From contig NZ_BJVJ01000002.1 in assembly GCF_007989085.1 (NCBI RefSeq), forward strand, positions 124,001-188,000: a stretch of 64,000 bases of DNA, in the 5' to 3' direction. Numbering within the stretch: position 1 is the first letter of the stretch; each line of letters opens with the position of its first letter. The position numbers and the translations under genes are program-made. Positions 8,706 to 17,754 of this stretch are shown piece by piece. A model generated the notes under the pieces. That model was not told the DNA's origin. It worked only from the letters and a program-made list of their open reading frames with translations, and did not search any database. Source of the DNA: Pseudonocardia sulfidoxydans NBRC 16205 (lineage in GTDB: Bacteria; Actinomycetota; Actinomycetes; Mycobacteriales; Pseudonocardiaceae).

Positions 8706-9905
8706 TCAGCCGATCTCGCTGCGCGGCAACAACCGGTCCGCGATCATCTTCGCCTGAATCTCGCTGGTGCCCTCGAAGATCGTCGTCAGCCGGGCGTCGC
8801 GCCAGTGCCGCTCCACCTGGTGCTCGGTGGTGTAGCCGTTGCCGCCGTGCAGCTGGATGCCGTCGCCGGTGACCTCCGCCGCCATCTCGGTGGCCAGCAG
8901 CTTCACCATCGCCGCCTCGCGCCCGCACGGCTCGCCGAGGTCGATCAGGTGCGCGACGTGCTGGTAGAACGCCCGCGCCTGCTCCACCCGCGCCGCCATC
9001 CGGGCCAGGGTGAACCGGACAGCCTGGAAATCGCCGATCGGGCGCTCGAACTGCCGGCGCTGCTGCAGGTAGTCGATGCAGTCCTCCACCGCCGCGCGCG
9101 CCAGCCCGACGGCCCGGGCCGCGGTGTGGACGCGCGCGATCGTCAGCCAGCGCTGCGTGTGCGCGAACCCGCCCGCGGTGATCTCGTTCGCCGCGGGGAC
9201 GCGCAGCCCGTCGAACTCCAGGTCCCAGGTGACGAACCCGTGGTAGCCGATCTTGTCGATCGGCGAGCCGGTGAGCCCGTCGGGGAACGTGCCCGGCTCC
9301 TTCTCGACGAGCAACGTCGCCAGCCCCGCGGACCGCTTCTCCCCCGGCTCCGGGTCGGCCGTGCGCACGAGCACCTGGATGAAGTCGGCCGCCTTCGCGT
9401 TGCCGATCCAGCGCTTGCGCCCGGTCAGGACGAAGTCGTCACCGTCGCGCTCGGCGCGGGTCGAGACGGCCGCGAGGTCGGACCCGGCGTCCGGTTCGGA
9501 CAGGGCGATCGCCCCGATCCACTCCCCCCGCGCGCTGCGCGCCAACAGCTCCGCGCGCCGCTGGGCGTCGCCGACCCCGGTCCCGGCGCCCTGCGCGCGG
9601 GCGATGATGCTGCCGACGCTCATCCACGCCCGCGCCAGCTCCTCGGCCACCATGCAGTACTCGTAGGCGCCGAGGCCGAGGCCGCCGTACTCGGTGCCGA
9701 CGGTGATGCCGAAGAACCCCAGCTCGCCCATCTCGGTGAGCAGCGACCGCGGGATCTCGCCCTTCTGCGGGTCCAGCTCGTTCGCGACGGGCAGCACCCG
9801 TTCCGTCGCGAACCGGCGGGCGGTGGCCTGGAGCGCGACGCGGACGTCGGTCCGGTACTGCGGCGGGACCTCCGGCAGCGGGGGCGGGAGGAGATCGTCG
9901 TCCAT
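8706..9905 (-). CDS. Acyl-CoA dehydrogenase
   Basis: 399 residues from ATG 9905 (MDDDLLPPPLPEVPPQYR). Full-length FAD-dependent acyl-CoA dehydrogenase. The N-terminal helical domain ends near GITVGTEYGGLGLG, the middle beta domain has ALSEPDAGSDLAAVSTRAERDGDDFVLTGRKRWIGNA, and the C-terminal four-helix domain has RRQFERPIGDFQAVRF and GDGIQLHGGNGYTTEHQVERHWRDARLTTIFEGTSEIQ. The catalytic Glu is expected at the IFEGTSEIQ end. It oxidises acyl-CoA to enoyl-CoA; chain length is not predictable. It stands alone between the MNT cassette and a family C array. In-frame codons upstream to 10049 overlap that repeat array and were not used. Confidence 0.93.
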   Translation of the reverse strand: MDDDLLPPPLPEVPPQYRTDVRVALQATARRFATERVLPVANELDPQKGEIPRSLLTEMGELGFFGITVGTEYGGLGLGAYEYCMVAEELARAWMSVGSIIARAQGAGTGVGDAQRRAELLARSARGEWIGAIALSEPDAGSDLAAVSTRAERDGDDFVLTGRKRWIGNAKAADFIQVLVRTADPEPGEKRSAGLATLLVEKEPGTFPDGLTGSPIDKIGYHGFVTWDLEFDGLRVPAANEITAGGFAHTQRWLTIARVHTAARAVGLARAAVEDCIDYLQQRRQFERPIGDFQAVRFTLARMAARVEQARAFYQHVAHLIDLGEPCGREAAMVKLLATEMAAEVTGDGIQLHGGNGYTTEHQVERHWRDARLTTIFEGTSEIQAKMIADRLLPRSEIG

Positions 9906-9988
9906 CCGCTGGTTGTGCCACACCCGGCGGACGCCCGCACCCCGGGAGGCCGGCGACCCGGCCGGGCAGGCGGGCAGCTCCGCGCCAC

Positions 9989-10094
9989 CGGACGTGTCAG
10001 GAGCGCCGTCGGAACGAGCTGCTGACACGCCGGACGTAGACGGCATCACCGGCCGTGTCGTGAGCGCGGCCGGAGAGCTCTGACGACACGTTCG
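9989..10094. repeat. Family C palindromic array, two 45-bp units
   Basis: Units 9989-10033 and 10050-10094 with a 16-bp linker and 61-bp period. The end arms are CGGACGTGT/ACACGCCGG-like and CGGCCGTGT/ACACGTTCG. The array lies between the acyl-CoA dehydrogenase start and the DUF742 gene stop. Confidence 0.7.
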
Positions 10095-10142
10095 CGCACG
10101 TGTGCCCTCGTCCGGGGCCGGGCTCCGGGGGCGGTGCGCCCT

Positions 10143-10757
10143 TCAGAGGCGCCGCAGGCCGTCGACGACGCGGGCGAGCAGCCCCTGCTCGGGTGGCGCG
10201 GCGGTCGCCGGGCCGTGGACCTGCACCGTCCCCGCCACGACGACGTCGCCGATCAGGACGCGTACCACCCCGAGCGGCACGCCGGTGGTCGCGGCGACCT
10301 CCGCCACGGAGCATGGGACGCGGCAGCGGTCGAGGACGGCGCGATGGGCGGGCGACGGGGCGGTCGGGCCGGCGTCGGGCCGGACACCGACGAGGGTCTC
10401 CAGCCCGAGCTCGACCGGCGCGCGGGTCCGGCCCCCGGTGAGCATGTAGGGCCTGACGGACGGTCCCGACCCGTCGGCGGGGAGATCCGGTTCGACGACA
10501 GAGATCGGGACGGTCACGGGCTCGTCGGCGACGGGCTGCCTCGCCCGGGCCTCGCGCCGCCGTCGTGGCGCCCCGCCGAAGCGCGCACCGGTCCGTCCGA
10601 CGACCGGTCCGCCGTCATCGGGTTCGTGGTCCGGCACCCCGCCATCGGACGTGACGGGTGTTGCGGGGTCGTGTCGTGGGCGTTCCGTGCGTGTGACGAT
10701 CCGCCGGTCACGCCACGGCGATCCTCCGCACACCGGATCCGGCGCACCGGGCCACAC
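10143..10757 (-). CDS. DUF742 domain protein (orphan)
   Basis: Up to 204 residues; the conserved part is the C-terminal 110 residues, starting at SVRPYMLTGGRTR, then ELGLETLVGV, a winged-helix-like segment (CSVAEVAATTGVPLGVVRVLIGDVVVAGTVQVH) and a short tail. DUF742 proteins normally sit in actinobacterial conservons beside a sensor kinase, a Roadblock protein and a small GTPase; none is present here. The long basic N-terminus (about 90 residues) is unusual, and GTG 10637 is an alternative start. It is divergent from the next gene with only 38 bp between the longest start and ATG 10796. Confidence 0.78.
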   Translation of the reverse strand: MWPGAPDPVCGGSPWRDRRIVTRTERPRHDPATPVTSDGGVPDHEPDDGGPVVGRTGARFGGAPRRRREARARQPVADEPVTVPISVVEPDLPADGSGPSVRPYMLTGGRTRAPVELGLETLVGVRPDAGPTAPSPAHRAVLDRCRVPCSVAEVAATTGVPLGVVRVLIGDVVVAGTVQVHGPATAAPPEQGLLARVVDGLRRL

Positions 10758-10795
10758 GCTGTGCGCCGCGGCGTGCGCGCAGTAGTTTGCCCGGC

Positions 10796-12328
10796 ATGAT
10801 CCGCACCTCGGCCGTCGGACGCATGTGGTTCGCCGCGACGGCGGTCGTGGTGGTGGTCGCGATCGTCGTGCAGGCCGTCGTCGCCGCCCGGGGCAACCCG
10901 TACTCGCTGTTCGACACGCCCGGCGAGCGGCTGGCGAACATGCTGGCGTTCTTCACGATCCTGTCGAACCTGCTGGTCGGCGTCACGTTCGCGGTGCTCG
11001 CGCTGCGCCAGGGCCCGTACCCGCGGCTGCTGCGTGTGCTGCACCTGGACGCGGTGCTGGGCATCGCGGTGACGGGCATCGTCTACAACCTGGTGCTGGC
11101 GCCGCTGTTCGACCTGTCCGGGGCGGCGTGGCTCGCGAACCTGCTGCTGCACGTCGTCGTCCCGATCATGGCGGTGCTGGGCTGGCTGGTGTTCGGGCCG
11201 CGCGGCCAGGTCGACACCTCGACGGTCCTGTTGTCGACGATCTACCCGATCCTGTGGCTGGCGTTCACGCTGGTCCGTGGCGCGGTGACCGACTGGGGCC
11301 CGAACCCGCCGTGGTACCCGTACCCGTTCGTCGACGTCGGTGAGCTGGGGTACTGGCGGGTCGCGATCAACTGCGTCGTGATCGCGGTGCTGTTCCTGGG
11401 GCTGGCGTTCGGCGCGAAGGCCCTGGACCGGTTCCTGACGCGGCGGTTCCACCCCGACGCGGCCGCAGCGGCAACGGGCGGCGCAGCCCGGACCACGCCG
11501 CGCACCGCCGCCGACACCGCCGCCGACACCGCGCCCGGCACCGCCGGCGCACGACCGCCCGTCCGCATCGGCGTCCAGCTCCAGCCCCAGCACGCCGACT
11601 ACGCCCGCATCCGGGACGCCGTCGCCGAGGCCGAGGAGGCGGGCGTCGACGTCGTCTTCAACTGGGACCACTTCTTCCCGCTGCGCGGCGACGCCGACGG
11701 CAGGCACTTCGAGTGCTGGACGATGCTGGGCGCGTGGGCGGAGGCCACGGAGCGCGTCGAGATCGGGGCGCTGGTGTCGTGCGCGGGGTACCGCAACCCG
11801 GAGCTGCTGGCCGACATGGCCCGCACCGTCGACCACATCAGCGGGGGCCGGCTGATCCTGGGCATCGGCGCGGGCTGGTTCCGTCGCGACTACGACGAGT
11901 ACGGCTACGACTTCGGCACCCCGGGGTCGCGGCTGGCGACGCTGGCCGACGCGCTGCCCCGCATCCAGGCCCGCTGGGAACGGCTCAACCCGCCGCCGAC
12001 GCGGACCATCCCGATCCTCGTCGGGGGCGGCGGGGAGAAGAAGACGTTGCGTTACACCGCCGAGCACGCCGACATCTGGCACGGCTTCGGCGATGCCGAG
12101 ACGATCGCGCACAAGAGCCGGGTGCTCGACGAGCACTGCGCCGACGTGGGCCGGGACCCTGCGGCGATCGCGCGGTCGGCGGGGGTGCAGTCGGCGCCGG
12201 ACACGGTGGCCGACGCGATGCTCGCCGCGGGGGTCACGCTGTTCACGATCGGCGTGGGCGGGCCCCGCTACGACCTGGGCCTGCTGCGCGACTGGATCGC
12301 CTGGCGCGACGCGCTCCCCCCGGCCTGA
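10796..12328 (+). CDS. Pr6Pr-type membrane domain fused to an F420-dependent LLM-class oxidoreductase
   Basis: 510 residues from ATG 10796. Residues 10-210 hold six hydrophobic segments (about 10-31, 46-71, 83-102, 110-134, 143-163, 185-210) with the Pr6Pr-like pattern FFTILSNLLVG and NLLLHVVVPI. An Ala/Thr-rich linker (223-251) leads without a stop into a luciferase-like domain from about residue 255: RIGVQLQPQHADYARIRDAV, DHFFPLRGDADGRHFECWTMLGAWAE, GGRLILGIGAGWFRRDYDEYGYDFGT, IPILVGGGGEKKT. That domain is typical of F420-dependent dehydrogenases. No start codon occurs in the linker, so this is a fusion rather than two genes. It would tether the enzyme to the membrane. The substrate is unknown. 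Confidence 0.88.
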   Translation: MIRTSAVGRMWFAATAVVVVVAIVVQAVVAARGNPYSLFDTPGERLANMLAFFTILSNLLVGVTFAVLALRQGPYPRLLRVLHLDAVLGIAVTGIVYNLVLAPLFDLSGAAWLANLLLHVVVPIMAVLGWLVFGPRGQVDTSTVLLSTIYPILWLAFTLVRGAVTDWGPNPPWYPYPFVDVGELGYWRVAINCVVIAVLFLGLAFGAKALDRFLTRRFHPDAAAAATGGAARTTPRTAADTAADTAPGTAGARPPVRIGVQLQPQHADYARIRDAVAEAEEAGVDVVFNWDHFFPLRGDADGRHFECWTMLGAWAEATERVEIGALVSCAGYRNPELLADMARTVDHISGGRLILGIGAGWFRRDYDEYGYDFGTPGSRLATLADALPRIQARWERLNPPPTRTIPILVGGGGEKKTLRYTAEHADIWHGFGDAETIAHKSRVLDEHCADVGRDPAAIARSAGVQSAPDTVADAMLAAGVTLFTIGVGGPRYDLGLLRDWIAWRDALPPA

Positions 12329-12332
12329 GCCC

Positions 12333-13253
12333 TCACCGCGCCGTCGTCAGCAGGTCACCGAGCGCGCCGAGGGCGGTGGCGCCGGCGGCGTCGGCGGCCG
12401 CGACGAGCCCGATGAACGCCGCGTACCCGTGGATGAGGCCCGGCCCGGGGACGTGGGTGACCGGGACCCCGGCGGCGCGCAGCCGTTCGGCGTAGGCGTC
12501 GCCCTCGTCGCGCAGCGGGTCGAACTGGGCGGTGGCGACGACGGCAGGCGCGACGCGGGCGACGTCGGCGTGCCGCAGGTCGACGAGCGGGTCGTCGGAG
12601 CCACCGGGCAGGTACTGCTCGTAGAACCAGCGCATGTCCGACGCGGTGAGGAAGTAGCCCTCGGCGTTGTCGCGCACCGACTGCGAACTCTGCGTCGGGT
12701 CGGTCGAGGGGTACCAGAGCAGCTGCGCGGCGAGCGGGATGCCCTCGTCGCGGGCGACGAGCGCGACACCGGCGGCGAGGCTCGCCCCGGCACTGTCCCC
12801 CGCCACGGCGAGCGGCCGGTCGGGGTGGGCGGCGTGGGTCCAGCGCAGGGCGGCCACGGCGTCACCGAGGGGGACGGGGTGGGGGTGCTCGGGGGCGAGC
12901 CGGTAGTCGACGGCGACGACGACCGACCCGGTCTCGCCGGCGACCTTGCGGCACACGGGGTCGTGGGTGTCGAGGTCGCCGACGACCCAGCCGCCACCGT
13001 GGAGGTAGGTGACGACGCCGCCCCGGTCGTCGAGGGGCCGGTAGACGCGGATGCGGATCGGGCCGGCAGGTCCGTCGATCTCGTCGTCGGAGACGCCGGC
13101 GACGGGGAACGGCACGTAGTCGGCGCCGCGGCGGGCGAGCGAGAGGTTCCGGTAGTGCTCGCGAGTCTCGAGGGCCGAGCCGCGGATCAGCGGCAGCGCG
13201 CCGTTGGCCTCCAGCGTGTCGAGCACGGTGCGGAACTGGGGGTCGAGCGCCAT
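12333..13253 (-). CDS. Alpha/beta hydrolase, HSL (acetyl esterase) family
   Basis: 306 residues. The HSL signature is complete: oxyanion-hole HGGGWVVGDLDTHD, nucleophile elbow AGDSAGASLAAG, Asp in DPLRDEGDAYAERL and His in GLIHGYAAF. Cytosolic carboxylesterase of family IV with small acyl esters as the usual substrates. It is convergent with the F420 fusion gene (4-bp gap). The first codon is ATG at 13253. No operon partner. Confidence 0.93.
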   Translation of the reverse strand: MALDPQFRTVLDTLEANGALPLIRGSALETREHYRNLSLARRGADYVPFPVAGVSDDEIDGPAGPIRIRVYRPLDDRGGVVTYLHGGGWVVGDLDTHDPVCRKVAGETGSVVVAVDYRLAPEHPHPVPLGDAVAALRWTHAAHPDRPLAVAGDSAGASLAAGVALVARDEGIPLAAQLLWYPSTDPTQSSQSVRDNAEGYFLTASDMRWFYEQYLPGGSDDPLVDLRHADVARVAPAVVATAQFDPLRDEGDAYAERLRAAGVPVTHVPGPGLIHGYAAFIGLVAAADAAGATALGALGDLLTTAR

Positions 13254-13533
13254 CTCAGCACACCCCCCGGACGGGACGGTGGGTGATGCGGGATGAGCGG
13301 CGGGGAGCGTGCACGTCGTCGTTCACGCGATCACCGTATGCCGCAGCTGCCCCTCCCGGAACCTCTCGGCGCTGCGACGGCAGCGCTGCGGACGGAGCCG
13401 CCGGCGCCGCCGAGCGGGGACGTCGTCGAGCGGGGACGTCGTCGGCTGATCCCCCGATTTCACCTCTCCGGGGTGAGTGCCGGAGCACGGATCATCTGTG
13501 CAATCGGACGCCCAGGCCGAGAAGGGAACACCG

Positions 13534-14865
13534 ATGACCAACACCCCGCCGGACGACGAGACGATCAGGGTCATCGGGGTCGAGGGCTACACATACCTGT
13601 ACCCGCTCGTCCTGATGGACGTGACGCGGCAGCAGCTCACCAACGTGCGCACGGCCCACGACGTCCCGATGCGGGCTCCCCGCGACACGTTCGTCCACGC
13701 ACCCACCTTCCCCGCGGGGGACTTCCGCGCCGTCGTCCGGCCGAACTTCGACACGCTGTACTCGGCGGCGTTCCTCGACGTGCACGAGGAGCCGCGGATC
13801 GTGTCGCTGCCCGACGCCGGCGACAAGTACTACCTGCTGCCGCTCTACGACATGTGGGGCGAGGTGTTCAGCTGCCCCGGGACCCGCACCACGGGAAACG
13901 CGGCGATCGACGTCGCGGTCTGCCCGCCCGGCTGGAGCGGACGGCTGCCCGCCGGGGTCCGCCGCTACGAGGCGCCGACCCCGTGGGTGTGGGTGATCGG
14001 CCGGACCGAGGCCAGCCCGGCCACCTACGCCGCGGTGCACGAGTTCCAGGCCGGTATGACGATCACCCCGCTGTCGGCGTGGGGCGGCACGGCGCCGACC
14101 GTCACCGGGGAGATCGATCCCGCTGTCGACGACGAGACGCCACCCTTGCGGCAGGTCTTCGCGCTCGACGCCGCCGCGTTCTTCGGCCGGGCGGCCGAGC
14201 TGATCGCCGAGCACCCCCCGCACCACGCGGACTACCCGATTCTCGACCGGCTGGCCCGGATCGGCTTCGTCCCGGGCGAGCCGTTCGACCTGGCCGCGGC
14301 CGATCCCGCCGTCCGGTCCGCCCTGCAGGACGTGACCCCCGAGGCGCGCAAGCGGATCAGCGACGAGCAGACCCGGCTCGCGAAACCGGACGACGGTTGG
14401 GTCGTGCTCCGGTCCGGCATGGGCACCTACGGCGGCGACTTCCTGCGGCGGGCGTGCGTGGAGCTGATCGGGTTGGGCGCCAACCTCGCCGAGGACGCGA
14501 TCTACCCGGTCACCTACGTCGACTCCGACGGGAACCCGTTCACCGGGGCCGAGCGCTACGTGTGGCACTTCGAGAAGGACGCGATGCCGCCCGTACGTGC
14601 CTTCTGGTCGCTGACCCTCTACGACCCGGAGGGGTTCCAGGTACCCAACGAGCTCGACCGGTTCGCCATCGGCGACCGCGACGACCTGCGGTTCAACTCC
14701 GACGGGTCCCTCGATCTCGCCGTGTCGCACACCGGGCCCGAGGAAGGCACGTCGAACTGGCTGCCCGCCCCGGAGGGCGTGTTCAACCTCTGCGCCCGCT
14801 TCTACCACCCGGAGCGGGCGCTGCTCGACGGCCGCTGGACGCCGCCGCCGGTCCGCCGGGTCTGA
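13534..14865 (+). CDS. DUF1254/DUF1214 domain protein
   Basis: 443 residues from ATG 13534, preceded by GAGAAGGGA as ribosome binding site. The N-terminal DUF1254 part includes GYTYLYPLVLMDVTRQQ and VVRPNFDTLYSAAFLDV. The C-terminal DUF1214 part includes AIYPVTYVDSDGNPFTGAERYVWHFE, FWSLTLYDPEGFQVPNELDRFAIGDRDDL and the end WLPAPEGVFNLCARFYHPE. No signal peptide is visible, although many relatives are exported. Biochemical role unknown; some members are linked to lipid or xenobiotic metabolism by context only. The 280-bp gap before it holds a short repeated GGGGACGTCGTCG near 13420-13445. Confidence 0.9.
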   Translation: MTNTPPDDETIRVIGVEGYTYLYPLVLMDVTRQQLTNVRTAHDVPMRAPRDTFVHAPTFPAGDFRAVVRPNFDTLYSAAFLDVHEEPRIVSLPDAGDKYYLLPLYDMWGEVFSCPGTRTTGNAAIDVAVCPPGWSGRLPAGVRRYEAPTPWVWVIGRTEASPATYAAVHEFQAGMTITPLSAWGGTAPTVTGEIDPAVDDETPPLRQVFALDAAAFFGRAAELIAEHPPHHADYPILDRLARIGFVPGEPFDLAAADPAVRSALQDVTPEARKRISDEQTRLAKPDDGWVVLRSGMGTYGGDFLRRACVELIGLGANLAEDAIYPVTYVDSDGNPFTGAERYVWHFEKDAMPPVRAFWSLTLYDPEGFQVPNELDRFAIGDRDDLRFNSDGSLDLAVSHTGPEEGTSNWLPAPEGVFNLCARFYHPERALLDGRWTPPPVRRV

Positions 14866-14977
14866 TCCCCCGGAGTGAGATCCGGGCCGCTCGGCCCAGT
14901 GACCCTCCCGTCACACTTTCGGGTGGGTTAGGCGCGGCGAACGCGACTCCGGCAGGCGAGATGGACACTCTGGGCGC

Positions 14978-15181
14978 ATGGGCTTGCGGACGCATCGGAC
15001 CGATGATCACTCGGACGGGCAGGAGAAGCGTCGCGCTGATCACCGTCGGGCGACGTCAGCGGTGGCCGTCGGTGCGCTGGTGGCCACGCTCGCCGCCGGC
15101 TGGGTGGCCTCGACCGACCCGGCGGCAGCGAACCGCGGCTGGGACGCGGGCCACGCCTGGGCGACGTCCCAGCTCGGCTAG
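14978..15181 (+). CDS. Possible small membrane or exported protein
   Basis: 67 residues, with a charged N-terminus (RTHRTDDHSDGQEKRRADHRR) followed by one hydrophobic stretch (TSAVAVGALVATLAAGWVAS) and a short Ala-rich tail. Reads as a single-pass or secreted peptide. The ribosome binding site is weak. The stop overlaps the convergent dehydrogenase stop by 4 bp. Not recognised; could be spurious. Confidence 0.4.
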   Translation: MGLRTHRTDDHSDGQEKRRADHRRATSAVAVGALVATLAAGWVASTDPAAANRGWDAGHAWATSQLG

Positions 15182-16062
15182 GGGGCGCCGCGCCCGAGCT
15201 CCAGGGTCCCGTCGGCGAGCCGCCGGTAGACCTCCGCCGCCGCGCGGGAGAACCCGTCGGGCAGGCCTTGTGCCGCAACGGTGTCGGCGGCCTCGTCCAT
15301 CTCCCCCGCCCAGCGCCACGCGCGGTCACCGGACTTGTCCGCCAGTGCGGCCAGCTGTGCGTCGAGGTCGCCGCCCATGCGCCCCACCTCGGCGCGCAGG
15401 TCGTCGAGCACGCCGTAGCCGTTCGCGGCGGCCGCCATGACGGCCCAGATCGTCGGCAACGCCTTGGTGTGCAACGCGAAGCACGCCTTGAGCGCGCTCG
15501 CGGCGCCGAGGCCACCGTCGAGGACCCTCGCCGCGAACGGGGAGCCCTCGAACAGGCGGGCGACCGACGGTGCCGCCGCACCGGAGAGCCACAGGACGGT
15601 CCGGCCCGCCTCGTAGGCGGCCGGGCCGATCACCGCCCCGTCGACGACCCCGGCTGCGCCGTCACCGCGGTCGAACAGCTCCGCGATGGCAGCGACGGTC
15701 GTGGGCGAGACCGCGTTGGCGTCGACGTAGAGCGGGGGGTGGGCGCGGTCGCGGACGGCGTCGGCGACCTGCCGGGCGACGTCGAGGGCGGCGTGCGGCG
15801 GGCAGATCGAGATGACGACGTCGCTGCGCCGGGCCAGCTCGTCGACGTCGGGGACCCCGATCAGGTCGGCGATCTCGGCGCGCTTGGACGTGACGTCGCT
15901 GCGGCCGGCCGCCGCCCACACCACCGCCCCGGCCCGCGGCTTGAGCGCCGAGCCGAGGGCGGAGCCCATCGCGCCGGGATGCAGGATCCCGACGACCGGC
16001 CGGTCGGGCAGCACGCCGGTGTGGCCAACCTCTGCGTCGCTCACCACGGCATCATCACCCAT
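15178..16062 (-). CDS. NAD(P)-dependent oxidoreductase, 6-phosphogluconate/hydroxyisobutyrate dehydrogenase-like
   Basis: 294 residues from ATG 16062. The Rossmann motif is GILHPGAMGSALGSAL near residue 22, followed by DVVISICPPHAALDVA and a substrate-binding helical domain (GLGAASALKACFALHTKALPTIWAVMAAA). The C-terminus matches the DUF1932-type dimerisation domain (GDLDAQLAALADKSGDRAWRWAGEMDEAADT). The catalytic Lys position (K in ALKACFAL) is retained. Probable beta-hydroxyacid or imine reductase-like activity; substrate unknown. Its start overlaps the stop of the upstream membrane protein gene by 8 bp, so the two are co-transcribed. Confidence 0.88.
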   Translation of the reverse strand: MGDDAVVSDAEVGHTGVLPDRPVVGILHPGAMGSALGSALKPRAGAVVWAAAGRSDVTSKRAEIADLIGVPDVDELARRSDVVISICPPHAALDVARQVADAVRDRAHPPLYVDANAVSPTTVAAIAELFDRGDGAAGVVDGAVIGPAAYEAGRTVLWLSGAAAPSVARLFEGSPFAARVLDGGLGAASALKACFALHTKALPTIWAVMAAAANGYGVLDDLRAEVGRMGGDLDAQLAALADKSGDRAWRWAGEMDEAADTVAAQGLPDGFSRAAAEVYRRLADGTLELGRGAP

Positions 16063-16885
16063 CTCCCGAGCGGGCGGCGAGCAGGTCCCCGACCCGGTCA
16101 CGCAGGTCCAGGGCGAGGTCCCCGGCCCCGGGCACGACGAGCAGCACCAGCAGGAACACCGCGAGCGCCAGCGCGGGCGCGACCAGCATCGTCTCGACCC
16201 GCCCGCCCGTGCGCATCCGCAGCGGCCGCGGCCCGCCGACGGGGTACCAGCGGCGGCGGCGGATCGGCAGCGGCCACAGCAGCGGCGCCCCGGACTCGGT
16301 GACCGCGTCGCCGACCGAGTGGACGAGCATCCCGAGGGTGACGGCGGTGCCGAGCCAGCCGGCGGTGCCGTCGACACCGCCGGGCATCCAGGCGCCGACG
16401 GCGTAGGTGAGACCGGCGGCGATCAGCAGCGACGGGGGGCCGGGCACGATCGCGTCGAGCCCCTTGATGGCCAGCGCGATGCAGACGAACAGGGTGCCGA
16501 GCAGCACCGGTGCGCCCCATGCCGCCGACGCGGCGTTGATCGCCGCGCCCACACCGACGGCGAACAGCGCGGTGTGGGTGAGCCCCCGGTGCGTGCCCCG
16601 GCCGGTGTCGCGGGGCGCGCGGGTCAGCCGGTACACCAGCGCCGACAGCGGCCGCACGGCGCGGCCGGCCACGACCGACGCCCAGGAGAACCGGGCGGTC
16701 GCCATGGACGAGGGATGGTCGAGGTCGGGCAGCAGCGCTGCGCCCGCGCACACGGCGGCGAACGTCAGCACCCCGCCCGCGTCGAGCGGGGCGCCCGACC
16801 AGCCGGCCGCGAACCCGGCGACGCCGAGCCCCAACGCCGCTCCCGACAGGGCATGACTGACCCCGAGCACCTTGCGCCCCACCAC
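16055..16885 (-). CDS. Membrane-bound metal-dependent hydrolase, YdjM/DUF457-like
   Basis: 276 residues with about six hydrophobic segments. The family metal-site motifs are visible: SHALSGAALG near residue 10, LLPDLDHPSS near residue 50, GTHRGLTHTALFA near residue 96, and LVHSVGDAVTESGAPLLWPLPIRRRRW near residue 187. Family members are integral membrane proteins presumed to be hydrolases; the YdjM branch is a LexA-regulated inner membrane protein. The reaction is unknown. Upstream partner of the dehydrogenase gene. Confidence 0.88.
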   Translation of the reverse strand: MVGRKVLGVSHALSGAALGLGVAGFAAGWSGAPLDAGGVLTFAAVCAGAALLPDLDHPSSMATARFSWASVVAGRAVRPLSALVYRLTRAPRDTGRGTHRGLTHTALFAVGVGAAINAASAAWGAPVLLGTLFVCIALAIKGLDAIVPGPPSLLIAAGLTYAVGAWMPGGVDGTAGWLGTAVTLGMLVHSVGDAVTESGAPLLWPLPIRRRRWYPVGGPRPLRMRTGGRVETMLVAPALALAVFLLVLLVVPGAGDLALDLRDRVGDLLAARSGDG

Positions 16886-16992
16886 TTCCCACCGCGCCCG
16901 GGCCGTGCGCGCGGACGGTCGGGAACTCTAGGCGCCCGGCTGTGCACGGATCGGCAGGCGCGCCGGGGGGCCCGTGCGGCAGGGTGGGGATC

Positions 16993-17754
16993 ATGAGCGA
17001 GAGCGGACTGCTGGACGTGCTGCGTGGTGACGCCGTCGGGGGCTGGCTGCAGCTGCCGGGATCGGCGACGGCGGAGGTGATCGGCTCGGTGGGGTTCGAC
17101 GTGGTGTGCGTCGACACCCAGCACGGCCTGATCGGCCCCGACTCCCTGCTCCCCATGCTGCAGGCGCTCGCCGCGACGGGCACCCCGTCGATGGTGCGCG
17201 TGCACTGGAACGCGCCGTCCCCGATCACCGAGGCGCTCGACCGCGGCGCGGCGGGTGTGATCGTCCCGCTGGTGAACTCCGCGCAGGAGGCGGCCGCGGC
17301 GGCGTCGGCGTGCCGCTGGCCCCCGCACGGCACCCGTAGCTACGGCCCGACCCGGCACGGTTTCATGACGTCGGCGCCCGGTGACCCGGTGTGCGCGGTG
17401 ATGGTGGAGTCGGTCGCGGCCGTCGAGGCGGTGTCCGACATCGTCGCCGTCGACGGGGTGGACGCGGTGTTCGTCGGGCCGTCGGATCTGGCGCTGTCGA
17501 TGGGCAGGCCGACCTCGGCGCAGGACGGTGACCCCGACTACGACGCGTTGCTGGCGAGGGTGCTCGAGGCGGGCAGGGCCGCGGACATGCCCGTCGGCAT
17601 CTTCTGCGCCTCCGCCGGGCACGTGCAGCGGTTCCGGGAGCTGGGGTTCACGTACTTCTTCGTCCGCGGCGACGGTGCGCTGCTCGCCGAGATGGCGGCC
17701 GCGGAGCTGCGGGCGAGCCGTCCCGGTGGGGCGGAGCCGCTCAGGCGCGGCTGA
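16993..17754 (+). CDS. HpcH/HpaI-family aldolase (2-dehydro-3-deoxy acid aldolase-like)
   Basis: 253 residues from ATG 16993. TIM-barrel class II aldolase with GFDVVCVDTQHGLIG, MVRVHWNAPSPITEALDRGAAGVIVPLVNSAQEA, RSYGPTRHG and VDAVFVGPSDLALSMG. The His of DTQHG and Arg of MVRV match the catalytic and pyruvate-binding positions of the HpaI group. Known reactions are retro-aldol cleavage of 4-hydroxy-2-oxo acids to pyruvate plus an aldehyde; the exact substrate is unknown. It overlaps the convergent YihY gene by 14 bp at the stop codons. Confidence 0.92.
   Translation: MSESGLLDVLRGDAVGGWLQLPGSATAEVIGSVGFDVVCVDTQHGLIGPDSLLPMLQALAATGTPSMVRVHWNAPSPITEALDRGAAGVIVPLVNSAQEAAAAASACRWPPHGTRSYGPTRHGFMTSAPGDPVCAVMVESVAAVEAVSDIVAVDGVDAVFVGPSDLALSMGRPTSAQDGDPDYDALLARVLEAGRAADMPVGIFCASAGHVQRFRELGFTYFFVRGDGALLAEMAAAELRASRPGGAEPLRRG

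Noticed and set aside
11450..11560. Gene boundary between the membrane part and the F420 oxidoreductase
   Set aside because: No stop codon and no ATG, GTG or TTG in frame with a ribosome binding site in the linker; treated as one fused gene.
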